64,000 nt of DNA. It comes from Streptomyces sp. HUAS CB01. GTDB lineage: Bacteria > Actinomycetota > Actinomycetes > Streptomycetales > Streptomycetaceae. The notes beneath the pieces were generated by a model. That model saw only the letters and a list, made by a program, of their open reading frames with translations, was not told where the DNA came from and did no database searches. This document shows, in pieces, positions 17,729 to 27,326 of this stretch (position 1 is the stretch's first letter; each line of letters begins with the position of its first letter). The DNA lies in contig NZ_CP129137.1 of NCBI RefSeq assembly GCF_030406905.1, positions 7,781,501 through 7,845,500 on the forward strand, read 5' to 3'. The position numbers and the translations under genes were made by a program.

Positions 17729-17929
17729 GTGCCCGTGACCTTCCGCAAGAGCTTCCGCATATTCCCCGGAGTCCGCCTCAACATCAACCGCAAGTCCGTC
17801 TCCCTCACCCTCGCCAAGGGGGACGGTGCCAGGCGCACTTACTCGTCGACGGGCCGGCGCACCACGTCGATGGACCTTCCCGGCCCCTTCGGCTACCGCA
17901 AGACCACCACGCGCCGCAGCCGCCGCTGA
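17729..17929 (+). CDS. DUF4236 domain protein, 66 residues
   Basis: A 66-residue basic protein. It starts at GTG 17729, preceded by GAGAGGAG. The sequence (FRKSFRIFPGVRLNINRKSVSLTLAKGD, here cited as residues 5-32) matches the DUF4236 pattern of short proteins with a conserved FRKS...NxSKxGxS-like core. The C-terminus is Arg-rich. Function unknown. Confidence 0.8.
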   Translation: MPVTFRKSFRIFPGVRLNINRKSVSLTLAKGDGARRTYSSTGRRTTSMDLPGPFGYRKTTTRRSRR

Positions 17930-18027
17930 GCGCGGCCCGGGCGCGACGTGCTGCCGTCGTGACCGGGTGCCACGGCCCCCGCTGCCGCCCGCCCAGTGAG
18001 TGACGGGGCCGGCGGCAGCGGCGCGCC

Positions 18028-18609
18028 TCAGACGCCGAACTCGGCGGGAGAGATGCCGAGGGCGGCGCAGGCGTCGCGGACCGCCTGCTGCTCCGACGGC
18101 TCCACATGCCCGTCGGCACCCGCGATGACCATGCCGGTCTGAACGACCGCGCGGGCCTCCTGCGGCTTCTTGGCCGCCTTGGCGATCTCCTTCAGCGCTT
18201 CCGCCTTGCCCAGCTCGAAGTTGGCCGTCAGCCGGTCCACGTTCTGGTTGAACCGCTGGCGGAGCTGGTCCGCGGGGAAGTTCTGCAGCACCTCGTTCGA
18301 GACGATCAGCTCCTCGACGCGCTGGCGCTCCACGGGATCGACGTGCCCGTCGGCCGCGGCCACCAGCGCGCACATCGCCATGCTGGCGTCCCGGTAGGCG
18401 CCGCTCTTGAGCTCGGTCTTGACCGACGCGAGCTGGGACTTGAACAGTCCGATCAACTGGGCCTTGGAGCCGCCGGAGGACGACCCCTGTCCGTGACCGC
18501 CGTGCTGTCCCTGGCCGAACGGGCCGCCCCCCTGTCCGTGCGCGCTGCCTCCCCGAGCGCCCTGGGACTGCTGGAGGTTCTTGGCCTGCTCCTTGAGCCG
18601 GTCCCACAT
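18028..18609 (-). CDS. TerB-family tellurite-resistance-like protein
   Basis: A 193-residue cytoplasmic protein. After a helical start (WDRLKEQAKNLQQ) comes a Gly/Gln/His-rich linker (residues 17-48), then a TerB domain (about 52-193) of paired helices with two near-repeated acidic motifs, AAADGHVDPVE and AGADGHVEPSE, that form the metal-binding site. TerB proteins are linked to tellurite and stress responses. The ATG at 18609 is preferred; in-phase GTG codons at 18615 and 18624 are alternatives. No other ter genes are nearby. Confidence 0.87.
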   Translation of the reverse strand: MWDRLKEQAKNLQQSQGARGGSAHGQGGGPFGQGQHGGHGQGSSSGGSKAQLIGLFKSQLASVKTELKSGAYRDASMAMCALVAAADGHVDPVERQRVEELIVSNEVLQNFPADQLRQRFNQNVDRLTANFELGKAEALKEIAKAAKKPQEARAVVQTGMVIAGADGHVEPSEQQAVRDACAALGISPAEFGV

Positions 18610-19278
18610 CGCCACTGGTGCCACCTCGGCTTCTGCTGTCGGTCTGTTGCCGGTCGTCGGCCGCGCTTGCGCGCGGGCCGTACCCGGTCAACGCCGCCCA
18701 CGGGGTCCAGGTTCCCGAATGGCAAAGTAAACGCAAAATAGGACCGCCTCGGTCCGGTCGCAACGGACGGTGGTCACGGAGCCCGCCCCGCGCGGGCCGG
18801 CGCTGTAGGCCCGGCCTCGCCGGGCAGCACCTCGGCCTCCTCCACGAGCAGGAAGGCGGGCGGCAGGTCCGGCTCGCCCGCAGCGGCGAGACCGTGACGT
18901 CAGGGCGCCCGCTCCCGCGGAGACTCGGGCGGTCATGCCGGCATCTTCCCCTCGTTCGGAAACCGCAGGCGAGGCGGCCACCCGGAGTGCGGGGGGAGCG
19001 TGAGGCCGGCCGCCCGGCCCGCGGGGGAGCGTGCCGCCGGGCAGCGGCCGCACCCGCCCCGCCGCCCGGCAGCGGACACCGGCCGCGTCCCGGACACAGG
19101 TCCGGACATCGCGGCACACGGCCATGATCGCCCCTGTCCCGCACCGCCGCATCCGCCGGCGGGCCCCCGCCCCGGCCCCACCGCGGCGCCGCGGGAACCG
19201 CCCGCCCTCCACGGGCGCCGCCCACCCGCCTCGCCCCGTGCAGAGGCCGGATCGCGCGCGGCACCCGATGATGGCGTG
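18610..19278. other. Stretch without a recognisable gene
   Basis: About 670 bp between divergent terB and nhaA-dsbA. The part next to terB (18720-18745) is locally AT-rich (GTAAACGCAAAATAGG) and probably holds its promoter. The rest is GC-rich open frame without family resemblance. Confidence 0.55.
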
Positions 19279-21165
19279 GTGAGCGCAGGCCCGACACCCC
19301 TGGCCTTCCTGGGGCTGACCAAGTGGAGCCGTGACACGCGGTCGCCGCTGCGGGACTTCCTGCGCACGGAGACCGGCAGCGCCGCGTTCCTCGTGACGGC
19401 CGCCCTCGCCGCCCTGATCTGGGCGAACGTGGCCCCGGCGGCGTACGAGGCGCTGTGGCGGACGGAGCTGTCCGTGCACCTCGGGGCCCACGGCGTCGAC
19501 CTCGGGCTGCGGGAGTGGGTCAACAGCGGCCTCATGGCGCTCTTCTTCTTCGTGGTCGGTCTCGAGGCGCGCCGCGAGTTCGACATGGGCGAGCTCCGTG
19601 AGCGCCGGCGCACGGCCCTGCCCCTGATCGCCGGGCTCAGCGGCATGCTCGTCCCCGTCTGCGTGTACCTCGTCGTCAACGCGGGAGAGCCGTCCGCGGC
19701 CGGCTGGGGGGTCGCGATGTCCACGGACACCGCCTTCGCGCTCGGCATGCTCGCCCTCATCGGCAGACGTATGCCACCGGGCCTGCGCGTGTTCATCCTC
19801 AGCATCTCGGTCGTCGACGACTTCGTCGCCCTGGCCGTCATCGCCGTCGTGTACAGCGAGCGCCTGTCGGTCCCCGCCCTGCTGTGGGCCCTCGCGCTGT
19901 TCGCCCTGGCCCTGCTGGTGCACTGGGCCGGCGTCCGCCGGGGAGCGGTGTACGCGCTGCTGGCGGTGGCGCTGTGGGCCGTGCTGCTGGAGTCGGGGAT
20001 CGACCCGGTCGTCACCGGGCTGGCGATGGGCCTCATCTTCGCCGCGTATCCGGCGGCGCGCGGCGAACTGGAGCGGGCGAGCGACCTGTTCCGCTTCTTC
20101 CGCGAGCAGCCCACCCCCGAACTCGAGGCGACCGTGCGGCGCGGGCTGGCCTCGGCGGTGTCGCCGAACGAGCGGCTGCAGCGGCTGTACCACCCCTGGA
20201 CCAGCTTCGTCATCGCACCCCTGTTCGCCCTTGCCAACGCCGGGATCCAACTGGGCTCCGAACAGCTCAGCCGGGCCGCGACGTCCCCGATCACCCTGGG
20301 AGTCCTGCTCGCCTTCGTGATCGGCAAGCCCCTGGGGATCCTGGGCGCGTCGGTGCTGACCACGCTGCTGAGCGGCCGCCGGCTGCGGCCTCCCGCGGGC
20401 TGGGGCGCCGTCGCCGTGGGCGGCACCCTCGCCGGCGCGCCCTTCACCGTCTCCCTGCTGATCGCGACCTTCGCCTTCGAGGGAGACCGGCTCGCCGAGG
20501 CGAAGCTCGGCGTCCTCGGCGCGGTCCTGTGCTCCTTCCTCCTCGGCCGGCTGCTGACCGGCGTCCTCGGGCTCCTCCCCAAACCACTGCGGCTGAGGGC
20601 CCTGCTGGGCCGGGCCGAGACCCTCGTCGACCTCGCCGTCCCCGTCGATCCGGAGCGCGACCACGTGCGGGGCTCGCCGACCGCCCCGGTCACGCTGGTC
20701 GAGTACGGCGACTTCGAGTGCCCGTACTGCGGCCAGGCCGAGGCGGTGGTGCGCGAACTCCTGCGGGACTCGGGCGACGTCCGCTACGTGTGGCGGCACC
20801 TGCCGCTCGACGACGTCCACCCGCACGCGCGGAGGGCGGCGGAGGCGTCGGAGGCGGCCGCCGAGCAGAACCGCTTCTGGGACATGCACGACCTCCTGAT
20901 GGTCCACCAGGGTGCCCTGCGCACGACCGACCTCGTCCGCTACGCCGAGGACCTGGGACTGGACACCGAGCGGTTCCGGCGTGACCTGCGCAAGCGCAGG
21001 GGCGCCGCACGCGTGGCGGAGGACGTGGACTCGGCCGATGTGAGCGGTGTCTCCGGGACGCCGTCGTTCTTCGTCAACGGCCGCCGCTACCACGGCGCGT
21101 ACGACGTCGAGGGGCTCAAGGCCGCCGTGAAGGAGGCGCGGGCCCGGGCGTTTCTGACGTCCTGA
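19279..21165 (+). CDS. nhaA: Na+/H+ antiporter NhaA fused to DsbA-like thioredoxin domain
   Basis: A 628-residue fusion. Residues 10-430 are NhaA, which exchanges sodium for protons: multiple membrane helices, the motif STDTAFALG and the essential aspartate pair in [10 protein letters not shown]. Residues 445-628 are a DsbA/thioredoxin-like domain with active site C481-P-Y-C484 ([12 protein letters not shown]) and the cis-Pro loop [12 protein letters not shown]. Such fusions are known in actinobacteria; the redox domain would follow the last helix. GTG 19279 is used; GTG 19276 is equally possible. No strong ribosome site is visible. Confidence 0.92.
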   Translation: MSAGPTPLAFLGLTKWSRDTRSPLRDFLRTETGSAAFLVTAALAALIWANVAPAAYEALWRTELSVHLGAHGVDLGLREWVNSGLMALFFFVVGLEARREFDMGELRERRRTALPLIAGLSGMLVPVCVYLVVNAGEPSAAGWGVAMSTDTAFALGMLALIGRRMPPGLRVFILSISVVDDFVALAVIAVVYSERLSVPALLWALALFALALLVHWAGVRRGAVYALLAVALWAVLLESGIDPVVTGLAMGLIFAAYPAARGELERASDLFRFFREQPTPELEATVRRGLASAVSPNERLQRLYHPWTSFVIAPLFALANAGIQLGSEQLSRAATSPITLGVLLAFVIGKPLGILGASVLTTLLSGRRLRPPAGWGAVAVGGTLAGAPFTVSLLIATFAFEGDRLAEAKLGVLGAVLCSFLLGRLLTGVLGLLPKPLRLRALLGRAETLVDLAVPVDPERDHVRGSPTAPVTLVEYGDFECPYCGQAEAVVRELLRDSGDVRYVWRHLPLDDVHPHARRAAEASEAAAEQNRFWDMHDLLMVHQGALRTTDLVRYAEDLGLDTERFRRDLRKRRGAARVAEDVDSADVSGVSGTPSFFVNGRRYHGAYDVEGLKAAVKEARARAFLTS

Positions 21166-21312
21166 CCGGGACGCGCGAGGTGGCGGGAGTCCGCCGCGGC
21201 ATGATCACGCCGGCCCTCCACCCGCGGTGCTCGGACCGCCGCCCGACGTGCGGTGCCCCTCCGTGCGTCGGCAGGAGGGGCAGGGCCGGGTGTGGGGCAG
21301 GAGGAAGGAAAT

Positions 21313-21339
21313 GCGGCTCCCGCCGCGGGCGGGAGCCGC
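21313..21339 (-). terminator. Hairpin after the RNHCP gene
   Basis: An 11-bp perfect stem (GCGGCTCCCGC with GCGGGAGCCGC) and a 5-base loop, just beyond the stop of the RNHCP gene. It may also stop transcription arriving from nhaA-dsbA on the other strand. Confidence 0.7.
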
Positions 21340-21346
21340 TGGGGCG

Positions 21347-21706
21347 TCAGGTGTGCGTCCGGCGCCGGTTGGTGCGTCCGGCTTCGGGGTGGCCGAGACG
21401 CATGACGGCGAGGACGGTGTCGAGGTCGTCGCCTTGGTGCGGGTCGTCGGCCATGCGGTTCCTGCGGCGGGTGCCGCAGCCGGTGCATCGGTGGACGATC
21501 GTGTAGCCCTTGGCGGAGTGGTGCTCGACGGCAACCGGGCGCATCAGCGCGCGGCAGTCGTCGGCGCGGTCGCCGGGCGAGATGTCCACGTGCAGCGAGT
21601 GCAGGCAGTACGGGCAGTGGTTGCGGTGGCTTCCGTTGACCAGCGCCGCGACGGCCCTGCCACAGTTTTCGCAGGTGAAGCCGGTGTTTTCGGTTGTTCT
21701 GCTGAT
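21347..21706 (-). CDS. RNHCP-domain zinc-ribbon protein with apparent ATC start
   Basis: A 119-residue RNHCP protein. The N-terminal zinc site is CENC...HRNHCPYC (residues 12-34, counting ATC as 1), followed by the second cysteine pair CTGC and the terminal QGDDLDTVLAV region. The family motif begins at the segment ISRTTENTGF, but no ATG, GTG or TTG precedes it in frame back to the stop codon; the first GTG (21589) would delete the whole N-terminal zinc knuckle and the RNHCP motif. An ATC codon at 21706 is correctly spaced from GAGGAG (7 bases), so ATC is the likely initiator. Function unknown; nucleic-acid binding is plausible. Confidence 0.8.
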   Translation of the reverse strand: MSRTTENTGFTCENCGRAVAALVNGSHRNHCPYCLHSLHVDISPGDRADDCRALMRPVAVEHHSAKGYTIVHRCTGCGTRRRNRMADDPHQGDDLDTVLAVMRLGHPEAGRTNRRRTHT

Positions 21707-22144
21707 GGTGCCGCTCCTCGGCGAGTCGAAGGGGTCTTCAACTCGGAGGCGCAGGGTTCCGTTCGTTCTCCCCCTGCCGGAGCAGGGTTCGCAGGCTTGA
21801 CGGGTGAGTGACGCGGTTCACCGCCGCTGAGGGCGATTACTTCCGGCTCCGGCTTCGCCGGAGTGCGTTTGCGACTCCGGATCCGGACCACGACCGGGTT
21901 TGTGTCTTTGTCCCAGCCACTGTCACGCGGCTTGTTCCACGTGCCGCCGGTAGGTGTCGGTCCCGTCCCACTGCCGTCGGCGTCGTCCCCCGTCAGGCAG
22001 CGCCGGCAGCGGCATGCTTCATCGTGATCACGCCACCTCCTTGGCTCTCTCGGCTTCTCCGTGGCCTGTCGGTGGGGCCCCGGAGATCCTTCTCCACCCT
22101 GGCCGTGGGCTCGCAGCCGTCGTAAGGAACGCCGGTCAGGCGAC
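21707..22144. other. Stretch without a supported gene upstream of the RNHCP gene
   Basis: About 440 bp of lower GC than the surroundings. A minus-strand frame from about 22050 to 21700 encodes CRCRRCLTGDD-like sequence with moderate coding bias but has no start codon and ends inside the RNHCP gene in another phase. It may be a leader, a decayed gene or the true 5' part of the RNHCP gene reached by frameshifting. Confidence 0.4.
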
Positions 22145-22726
22145 TTACGACGGGGGCTGGAGCACCTGGTCGACGATGTGGACGACGGCATTGCTCGTGG
22201 CCACGTCGCCGCACAGGATGGCCGCGGAGTCGTTCACCTTGAAGGAGTCCCCGGACCCGGACGTGGTCAGTTCGGCTCCTTCGAGGCTCTGGAACCGGCC
22301 GTCGGGCAACTGGTCCGCGGTGACCTCCGTGCCGACGACGTGGTACGTCAGGAGCTTCTTCAGCTGCTCCTGGTCGTTGAGGACGGCGTCGAGTTGGGCT
22401 TGGGGAATCTTCGCGAAGGCATCGTTGGTGGGCGCGAACAGCGTGATCCCGTCGGCGTTGTTCAACGTCTCCACGAGCCCGGCCTTCTTCACGGCGGCGA
22501 CCAGGGTGGACAGCTCCGGCTGCTGCGAGGCAGCGGTGGCGACCGGCTGGTCCGCCATGCCGGCCGGGCTGCCCGCACCACTCGTCGGCAGCGCGGCGCA
22601 GCCGGGCCCGAAAGGCTCAGCCGGGGGACCGGCCTGGGCCGTGGGAGCGAGGGCGAGGAGCGGAAGCGGTACGAGGAGGACACCGGCGGCGGCGAGAGCG
22701 GCGCCCCTGAGGCGATCGGTTGTCAT
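22145..22726 (-). CDS. Secreted fasciclin (FAS1) domain protein
   Basis: A 193-residue exported protein. Residues 1-32 are a Sec signal (hydrophobic LAAAGVLLVPLPLLALAP, cleavage after AQA). Residues 65-193 are one FAS1 domain with the family motifs TLFAPTNDAF, LLTYHVV and the terminal NAVVHIVDQVL. Two cysteines (in GPGCAAL and ILCGDV) could form a disulfide. FAS1 proteins mediate surface adhesion or polymer binding. Start 22726 has AGGTGA upstream. Likely extracellular; ligand unknown. Confidence 0.9.
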   Translation of the reverse strand: MTTDRLRGAALAAAGVLLVPLPLLALAPTAQAGPPAEPFGPGCAALPTSGAGSPAGMADQPVATAASQQPELSTLVAAVKKAGLVETLNNADGITLFAPTNDAFAKIPQAQLDAVLNDQEQLKKLLTYHVVGTEVTADQLPDGRFQSLEGAELTTSGSGDSFKVNDSAAILCGDVATSNAVVHIVDQVLQPPS

Positions 22727-22971
22727 GAGCTTCACCTTTGCTAAGAGGGAGTCGGCGGGCCCTCCGGCTGCCCGCCACACTCCACTCTTCGCGGGAAGCC
22801 CGCTTCCCGGATGCCGCCGGGCGGCGCGTTCTCACGGGCCGGGGTGCGCTCGCCGCAGCTCGCGCCCGCGGCCCCTCGTCCCTCGCCACGGCGGCCGCAG
22901 CCGCTCGCCCGCACGGCACGCGGCTCCCCGCTCTCCGTCCGGCGAGCCGGGCCCCCATGGTTTCAGCGGGT

Positions 22972-23568
22972 TCAGAACGGTTCGAAGCCCGGCTTGCGCG
23001 GGCCGATCTCACCGGCCGCAACGAGCTCCTCCAGGTCCTCCGGTTCCAGGAACTCCAGTGCCTCGGGATCCAGGCCGTGGTACCGGTCCACGTCCCGCAG
23101 GCCCTCCACGAACGACGGCACGAACTCCGCGAACGGCCCGTCGAACGTCCGGCATCCGACCTCGTGCACCATGGTCACGACCTTCCACCGGTCGGGGTCC
23201 GGCCCGCAGGGCAGGAAGAAGTGCTCGTCCCCGCCGTGGTCGTAGCCCCAGGAGACCAGCCCGCCGGGCTCGGGGTGGAAGGGGTGCGGAATGTGCTCGA
23301 GGTCCCCCTCGGCCGAGGCCGCACGGCGCCGCGCGGCGAACATCCGGTGCGTGGCCTCCATGCGAGGCAGCAACGGGCTGGAGCCCTCGGGGTGGAGGAC
23401 GACGAGTTCCCCGCACACGACCCCGCTGCCGTACGAGTCCAGGAAGGCCGTGAAGTCGCGGGGCAGCGCGGAACCGACGTACCGCTCCACTCCGGCCCAG
23501 CCGGCCGTCCCGTGGGACCGGCGCACGGGTGCACCGAGCAGCGCTTTCAACTCGGCCAGAGCCGACAT
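22972..23568 (-). CDS. SUKH (SMI1/KNR4-like) family protein
   Basis: A 198-residue cytoplasmic protein. The pattern ALPRDFTAFLDSYGSG followed by GGLVSWGYDHGGDEHFFL and the aromatic strands around RWKVVTMVHE is that of SMI1/KNR4-type SUKH domains. Many SUKH proteins are immunity proteins of polymorphic toxins, but no toxin gene is adjacent, so this one may be an orphan immunity protein or have another role. ATG 23568 follows GGGGTGG. Divergent from selA. Confidence 0.72.
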   Translation of the reverse strand: MSALAELKALLGAPVRRSHGTAGWAGVERYVGSALPRDFTAFLDSYGSGVVCGELVVLHPEGSSPLLPRMEATHRMFAARRRAASAEGDLEHIPHPFHPEPGGLVSWGYDHGGDEHFFLPCGPDPDRWKVVTMVHEVGCRTFDGPFAEFVPSFVEGLRDVDRYHGLDPEALEFLEPEDLEELVAAGEIGPRKPGFEPF

Positions 23569-23873
23569 GGACCACCCCACCACTCCGCCGCGGGCAACGG
23601 CCCGTGAGCCTACTCCCGCCCCGAACGGTCGGACCGAGTGCCCCCGCGGGCCGGACCGGCCGCCGACTCCCACGACGGCGACGCACCCCGGTGTGGCTCC
23701 GTCGCCCGCCGACGACCCGCCCGTACGGTGGCCACGCCGGGCGGGGGCCCGGACGCGGCACGGTCCACGGTCCGGGTACGGGAGTACCGCGAGTGCGCCC
23801 CGCGCCGCACCCGACATCCCGTGACGTCCCGGACCTCGGCGACGTCGCCGATGAGCACAGGAGAGCGCTGACG

Positions 23874-25226
23874 ATGGAAGGCGAGTGGACCTCGACCGTG
23901 CCGGACGACGTCCTGCGCACACTGCCGCGCACGGACGCCGCACTCGCCGACCCCCGCCTGGCGGCGGCCGTGGACCGGCTGGGACGCAGGCTCGTGAAGG
24001 CGGTGGTGGCAGCCATGCAGGAACGAGCCCGCGCCGGCGAGTTCCCGCCCTCCGAGATCAACGACCGCGCACTCGCCGCGCTGCCGGACACGGCGTCCGC
24101 ACTCCGGCCGGTGATCAACGCGACCGGGGTCCTGCTCCACACCAACCTCGGCAGGGCACCGCTGTCCGCCGCCGCCCGTGACGCGGCGCTCGCTGCCGGC
24201 GGCACCACCGACCTCGAACTCGACCTCGACTCCGGCCGGCGGTCGCGGCGGGGCCTTTCGGCGGTCGACGCACTGCTCCGGCTGGTGCCGCCGGCGGAAG
24301 CCGCCCAGATCGTCAACAACGGGGCGTCCGCTCTGGTGCTGGTGGCGACCGCGCTGGCGAAGGGCCGGGAGATCGTCGTGAGCCGCGGCGAACTGGTGGA
24401 GATCGGTGACGGCTTCCGCTTGCCTGACCTGCTCGTGTGCACCGGCGCCAGGCTCCGCGAGGTCGGCACCACCAACCGCACCGACCTCGCCGACTACGCC
24501 GCCGCGGTGGGACCCGCGACCGGGTTCGTCCTGAAGGTCCATCCCTCCAACTTCCGTATCACCGGCTTCACCCGCGCAGCCGGGGTCACCGAACTCTCCC
24601 GGCTGGCGGTGCCCGTGGTCGCGGACATCGGATCCGGTCTCCTGGCCCCCGAACCGGCACTCCCGGACGAGCCGGACGCGACCACATGGCTGCGCGCCGG
24701 CGCGTCCCTGGTCACGGCCAGCGGCGACAAGCTCCTGGGCGGCCCGCAGTGCGGGCTCATGCTGGGACGAGCCGACCTCGTGGAGCAGCTCGCCCGCCAC
24801 CCCCTCGCGCGGGCGATGCGGGTGGACAAGCTGACGCTCGCCGCCCTGGAAGCCACCCTGCGCGGACCCGCCACCCCGGTCCACCGCGCGCTCCACGCGA
24901 AGCCCGGGCGGCTGCGGGAGCGCGCCGAGCGGCTCGCGGGGGAACTGCGCGGCCACGGCCTGGACTGCCGGGCCGTCGACTGCGAGGCGGTGATCGGCGG
25001 CGGCGGAGCACCCGGCGTCACCCTGCCGAGCGCCGCCGTGTCACTGCCCGCGTCCTTCGCGGCGCCGCTCCGCCGCGGGCGGCCCGCGGTCATGGGCAGG
25101 GTCGAGGGCGGGCGTTGTCTGCTGGACCTCCGTGCGGTCCCGGAGGAGGCGGACACAGCGCTCGCCGCGGCCGTGCGGCACGCGTGCCCCCCGGCCCCCG
25201 CCGGCCACGACGAGACCGGCGGGTGA
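23874..25226 (+). CDS. selA: L-seryl-tRNA(Sec) selenium transferase
   Basis: A 450-residue PLP enzyme that converts seryl-tRNA(Sec) to selenocysteinyl-tRNA(Sec) using selenophosphate. The N-terminal domain contains the family motif INATGVLLHTNLGRAPLS; the PLP lysine is K286 in SGDKLLGGPQ. Length matches typical SelA. It is followed 4 bases later by selB, forming one transcript. The 305-bp region upstream (23569-23873), shared with the divergent SUKH gene, must hold the promoter; I see no clear sites in it. The start at 23874 follows AGGAGAG at slightly long spacing. Confidence 0.95.
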   Translation: MEGEWTSTVPDDVLRTLPRTDAALADPRLAAAVDRLGRRLVKAVVAAMQERARAGEFPPSEINDRALAALPDTASALRPVINATGVLLHTNLGRAPLSAAARDAALAAGGTTDLELDLDSGRRSRRGLSAVDALLRLVPPAEAAQIVNNGASALVLVATALAKGREIVVSRGELVEIGDGFRLPDLLVCTGARLREVGTTNRTDLADYAAAVGPATGFVLKVHPSNFRITGFTRAAGVTELSRLAVPVVADIGSGLLAPEPALPDEPDATTWLRAGASLVTASGDKLLGGPQCGLMLGRADLVEQLARHPLARAMRVDKLTLAALEATLRGPATPVHRALHAKPGRLRERAERLAGELRGHGLDCRAVDCEAVIGGGGAPGVTLPSAAVSLPASFAAPLRRGRPAVMGRVEGGRCLLDLRAVPEEADTALAAAVRHACPPAPAGHDETGG

Positions 25227-25229
25227 GCC

Positions 25230-27026
25230 GTGCACGTCCTCGCCACGGCCGGGCACGTCGACCACGGCAAGTCCGCCCTGGTGCGGGCCCTGACCGGGAT
25301 GGAGCCCGACCGCTGGGCGGAGGAACGACGCCGGGGGATGACCCTCGACCTGGGATTCGCCTGGACCCGGTTCGCCGGGGTGGGCGAGTTGGCCTTCGTC
25401 GACGTGCCGGGCCACGAACGGCTGGTGGGCAACATGCTCGCCGGCGTGGGCACCGTACCGGCGGTGCTGTTCGTCGTCGCCGCCGACCAGGGCTGGCAAC
25501 CGCAGTCGACGGAGCACCTGGCCGTCCTCGACGCGCTCGGAGTGCGCCACGCGGTGCTCGCCGTCTCCCGCAGCGACCTCGCGGACCCGGCGGCGGCACG
25601 CGAGGAGGCGCTGCGCCGGATCGCGGAGACCTCACTGGGAACCGTGCCGTCCGTGGCCGTGAGCCCGGTGACCGGCGACGGCCTGGACGACCTGCGCACA
25701 GCCCTCACCGGGGTGGCGCTGACACTGCCCGCTCCCGATCCCGACGCGGACGTACGGCTGTGGATCGACCGGGTCTTCACGGTCCGCGGCCGCGGGACGG
25801 TCGTCACCGGCACCCTCGGCGCGGGCACCCTCCGCGAGGGCGACCGAACCGAACTCGCCCGGACCGGGGAGCAGTTGCGCGTGAGAGGGCTGCAGACCCT
25901 CAAGGAACCCCGGCCGGAGGTGAGCGCCGTCGCACGGGTCGCGGTCAATGTCCACGGGCCCGGCGCCGGCGCACTGCGCCGCGGGGACGCCCTGCTCACC
26001 CCCGGACGCTGGCTCGGCACCGACGTCGTGGACGTACGGCTCCACGGCGACCCCGCCCGCGACCTCCCCCGGCACCTGACGCTCCACGCCGGCTCCGCGG
26101 CCGTGCCGGTGACGGTGCGTCCGCTGGGCGACGACACTGCCCGCCTGAGGCTGGCCCGCGCCCTGCCGCTCCGGATCGCCGACCGGGCCCTCCTGCGCGA
26201 CCCCGGCCGGCATCGCATCCCGGCCGGGGTGACCGTCCTCGACGTCCGCCCCCCGGCGCTCACCCGGCGCGGCTCGGCAGCCGCACGCGCCCGCGAACTG
26301 CGGGCGGTGAGTGAAACCCCCGACGGAGCAGGGGAGTTGCGCCGACGCGGCCTCGTGCGCCGCTCGGACCTGCTCGCCATGGGCGTCGAACCGCCCGTCG
26401 AACCGGTCGCCGGGGACTGGCTCGCCGACCCGGCCCACTGGACCGCATTGCGCGACCGGCTCCACCGGGCCGTGGAGGAGCACGCCGGACAACACCCCCT
26501 GGAACCGGGCCTGCCCCTGGAGGCGGCCCGCCAGGCGCTCGGCCTGCCGGAGCGCGCCCTGGTCGAGGCACTGCTGACGTCCGGCACCGGGCTGCGGCAG
26601 CGCGACGGGCGCGTCTACGGCAGCCGGAACCGCCCCGCGCTTCCGCCCCCGGTCCGGGACGCCGTCGACGCGGTGTGCGCCGACCTGTCCCGGGCACCGT
26701 TCCGCGCCCCGGAGACCGAACGGCTGCGGGAGCTCGGGCTGACGCCCCGCATGCTCGCCGCCGCCGAGGCGGCGGGCGTGCTGCTGCGGATCGGGGACGG
26801 CATCGTGCTGCTGCCCGACGCGGACGAGCGGGCCGCGGCGGTCCTCTCCCGGATCGACCAGCCGTTCACCGCGAGCCAGGCGCGCCGGGCACTGGACACC
26901 ACCCGCCGCGTCGTCATCCCCCTGCTGGAACACCTGGACCGGCACGGCTGGACGGTCCGGCTGGACGGTTCCCTGCGGCGCTGTGCGGCGCACGGCGCCG
27001 GGGATCCCGCAGGACCCGGCCGCTGA
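25230..27026 (+). CDS. selB: Selenocysteine-specific elongation factor
   Basis: A 598-residue translation GTPase that carries Sec-tRNA to the ribosome at UGA codons marked by a SECIS hairpin. The G domain has G1 GHVDHGKS (residues 8-15), G3 DVPGHE and a divergent G4 SRSD. Domains II-III follow, and the C-terminal 250 residues form the winged-helix SECIS-binding region. The GTG start lies 3 bases after the selA stop. Its mRNA target is the formate dehydrogenase gene at 31.2-34.6 kb. Confidence 0.95.
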   Translation: MHVLATAGHVDHGKSALVRALTGMEPDRWAEERRRGMTLDLGFAWTRFAGVGELAFVDVPGHERLVGNMLAGVGTVPAVLFVVAADQGWQPQSTEHLAVLDALGVRHAVLAVSRSDLADPAAAREEALRRIAETSLGTVPSVAVSPVTGDGLDDLRTALTGVALTLPAPDPDADVRLWIDRVFTVRGRGTVVTGTLGAGTLREGDRTELARTGEQLRVRGLQTLKEPRPEVSAVARVAVNVHGPGAGALRRGDALLTPGRWLGTDVVDVRLHGDPARDLPRHLTLHAGSAAVPVTVRPLGDDTARLRLARALPLRIADRALLRDPGRHRIPAGVTVLDVRPPALTRRGSAAARARELRAVSETPDGAGELRRRGLVRRSDLLAMGVEPPVEPVAGDWLADPAHWTALRDRLHRAVEEHAGQHPLEPGLPLEAARQALGLPERALVEALLTSGTGLRQRDGRVYGSRNRPALPPPVRDAVDAVCADLSRAPFRAPETERLRELGLTPRMLAAAEAAGVLLRIGDGIVLLPDADERAAAVLSRIDQPFTASQARRALDTTRRVVIPLLEHLDRHGWTVRLDGSLRRCAAHGAGDPAGPGR

Positions 27027-27102
27027 TGCCGGCGGGCCCCGCCGCGCTCACGCCGCCCGTGCGCGGCTCACCCCCGTCGCCCACCGGGGTACGGATGCTG
27101 AG

Positions 27103-27195
27103 CGGAGACGGACGGGAATCGAACCCGCCTGCCCGAGTTGCTCGGACACCTCGGTTTTGAAGACCGGGAGGGCCACCAGGCACCTGGACGTCTCC
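27103..27195 (-). tRNA. selC: tRNA-Sec (UCA anticodon)
   Basis: A 93-base tRNA on the minus strand with anticodon TCA, a long acceptor helix (GGAGACG with CGTCTCC), a long variable arm and discriminator G73, all typical of bacterial tRNA-Sec. The 3' CCA is not encoded. It is transcribed opposite to the flanking selB and selD genes. Confidence 0.95.
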
Positions 27196-27326
27196 CCGCC
27201 GGAACCGCGCGCGTGGGCGCGGGCCGGCGGAGCGCCCATCGAACCCCCGACCCGGAGAGGCGTCAACGCGCCGCGCCGCCCGCCCCGTACCGGCTCGACC
27301 ACGACCCCGCGAGAAGGGAACCGACG

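Noticed and set aside
18688..21093. Very long open frame on the minus strand opposite nhaA-dsbA
   Set aside because: Its product is Arg/Gly/Asp-rich low complexity with no domain; it is the complement shadow of a real high-GC gene.
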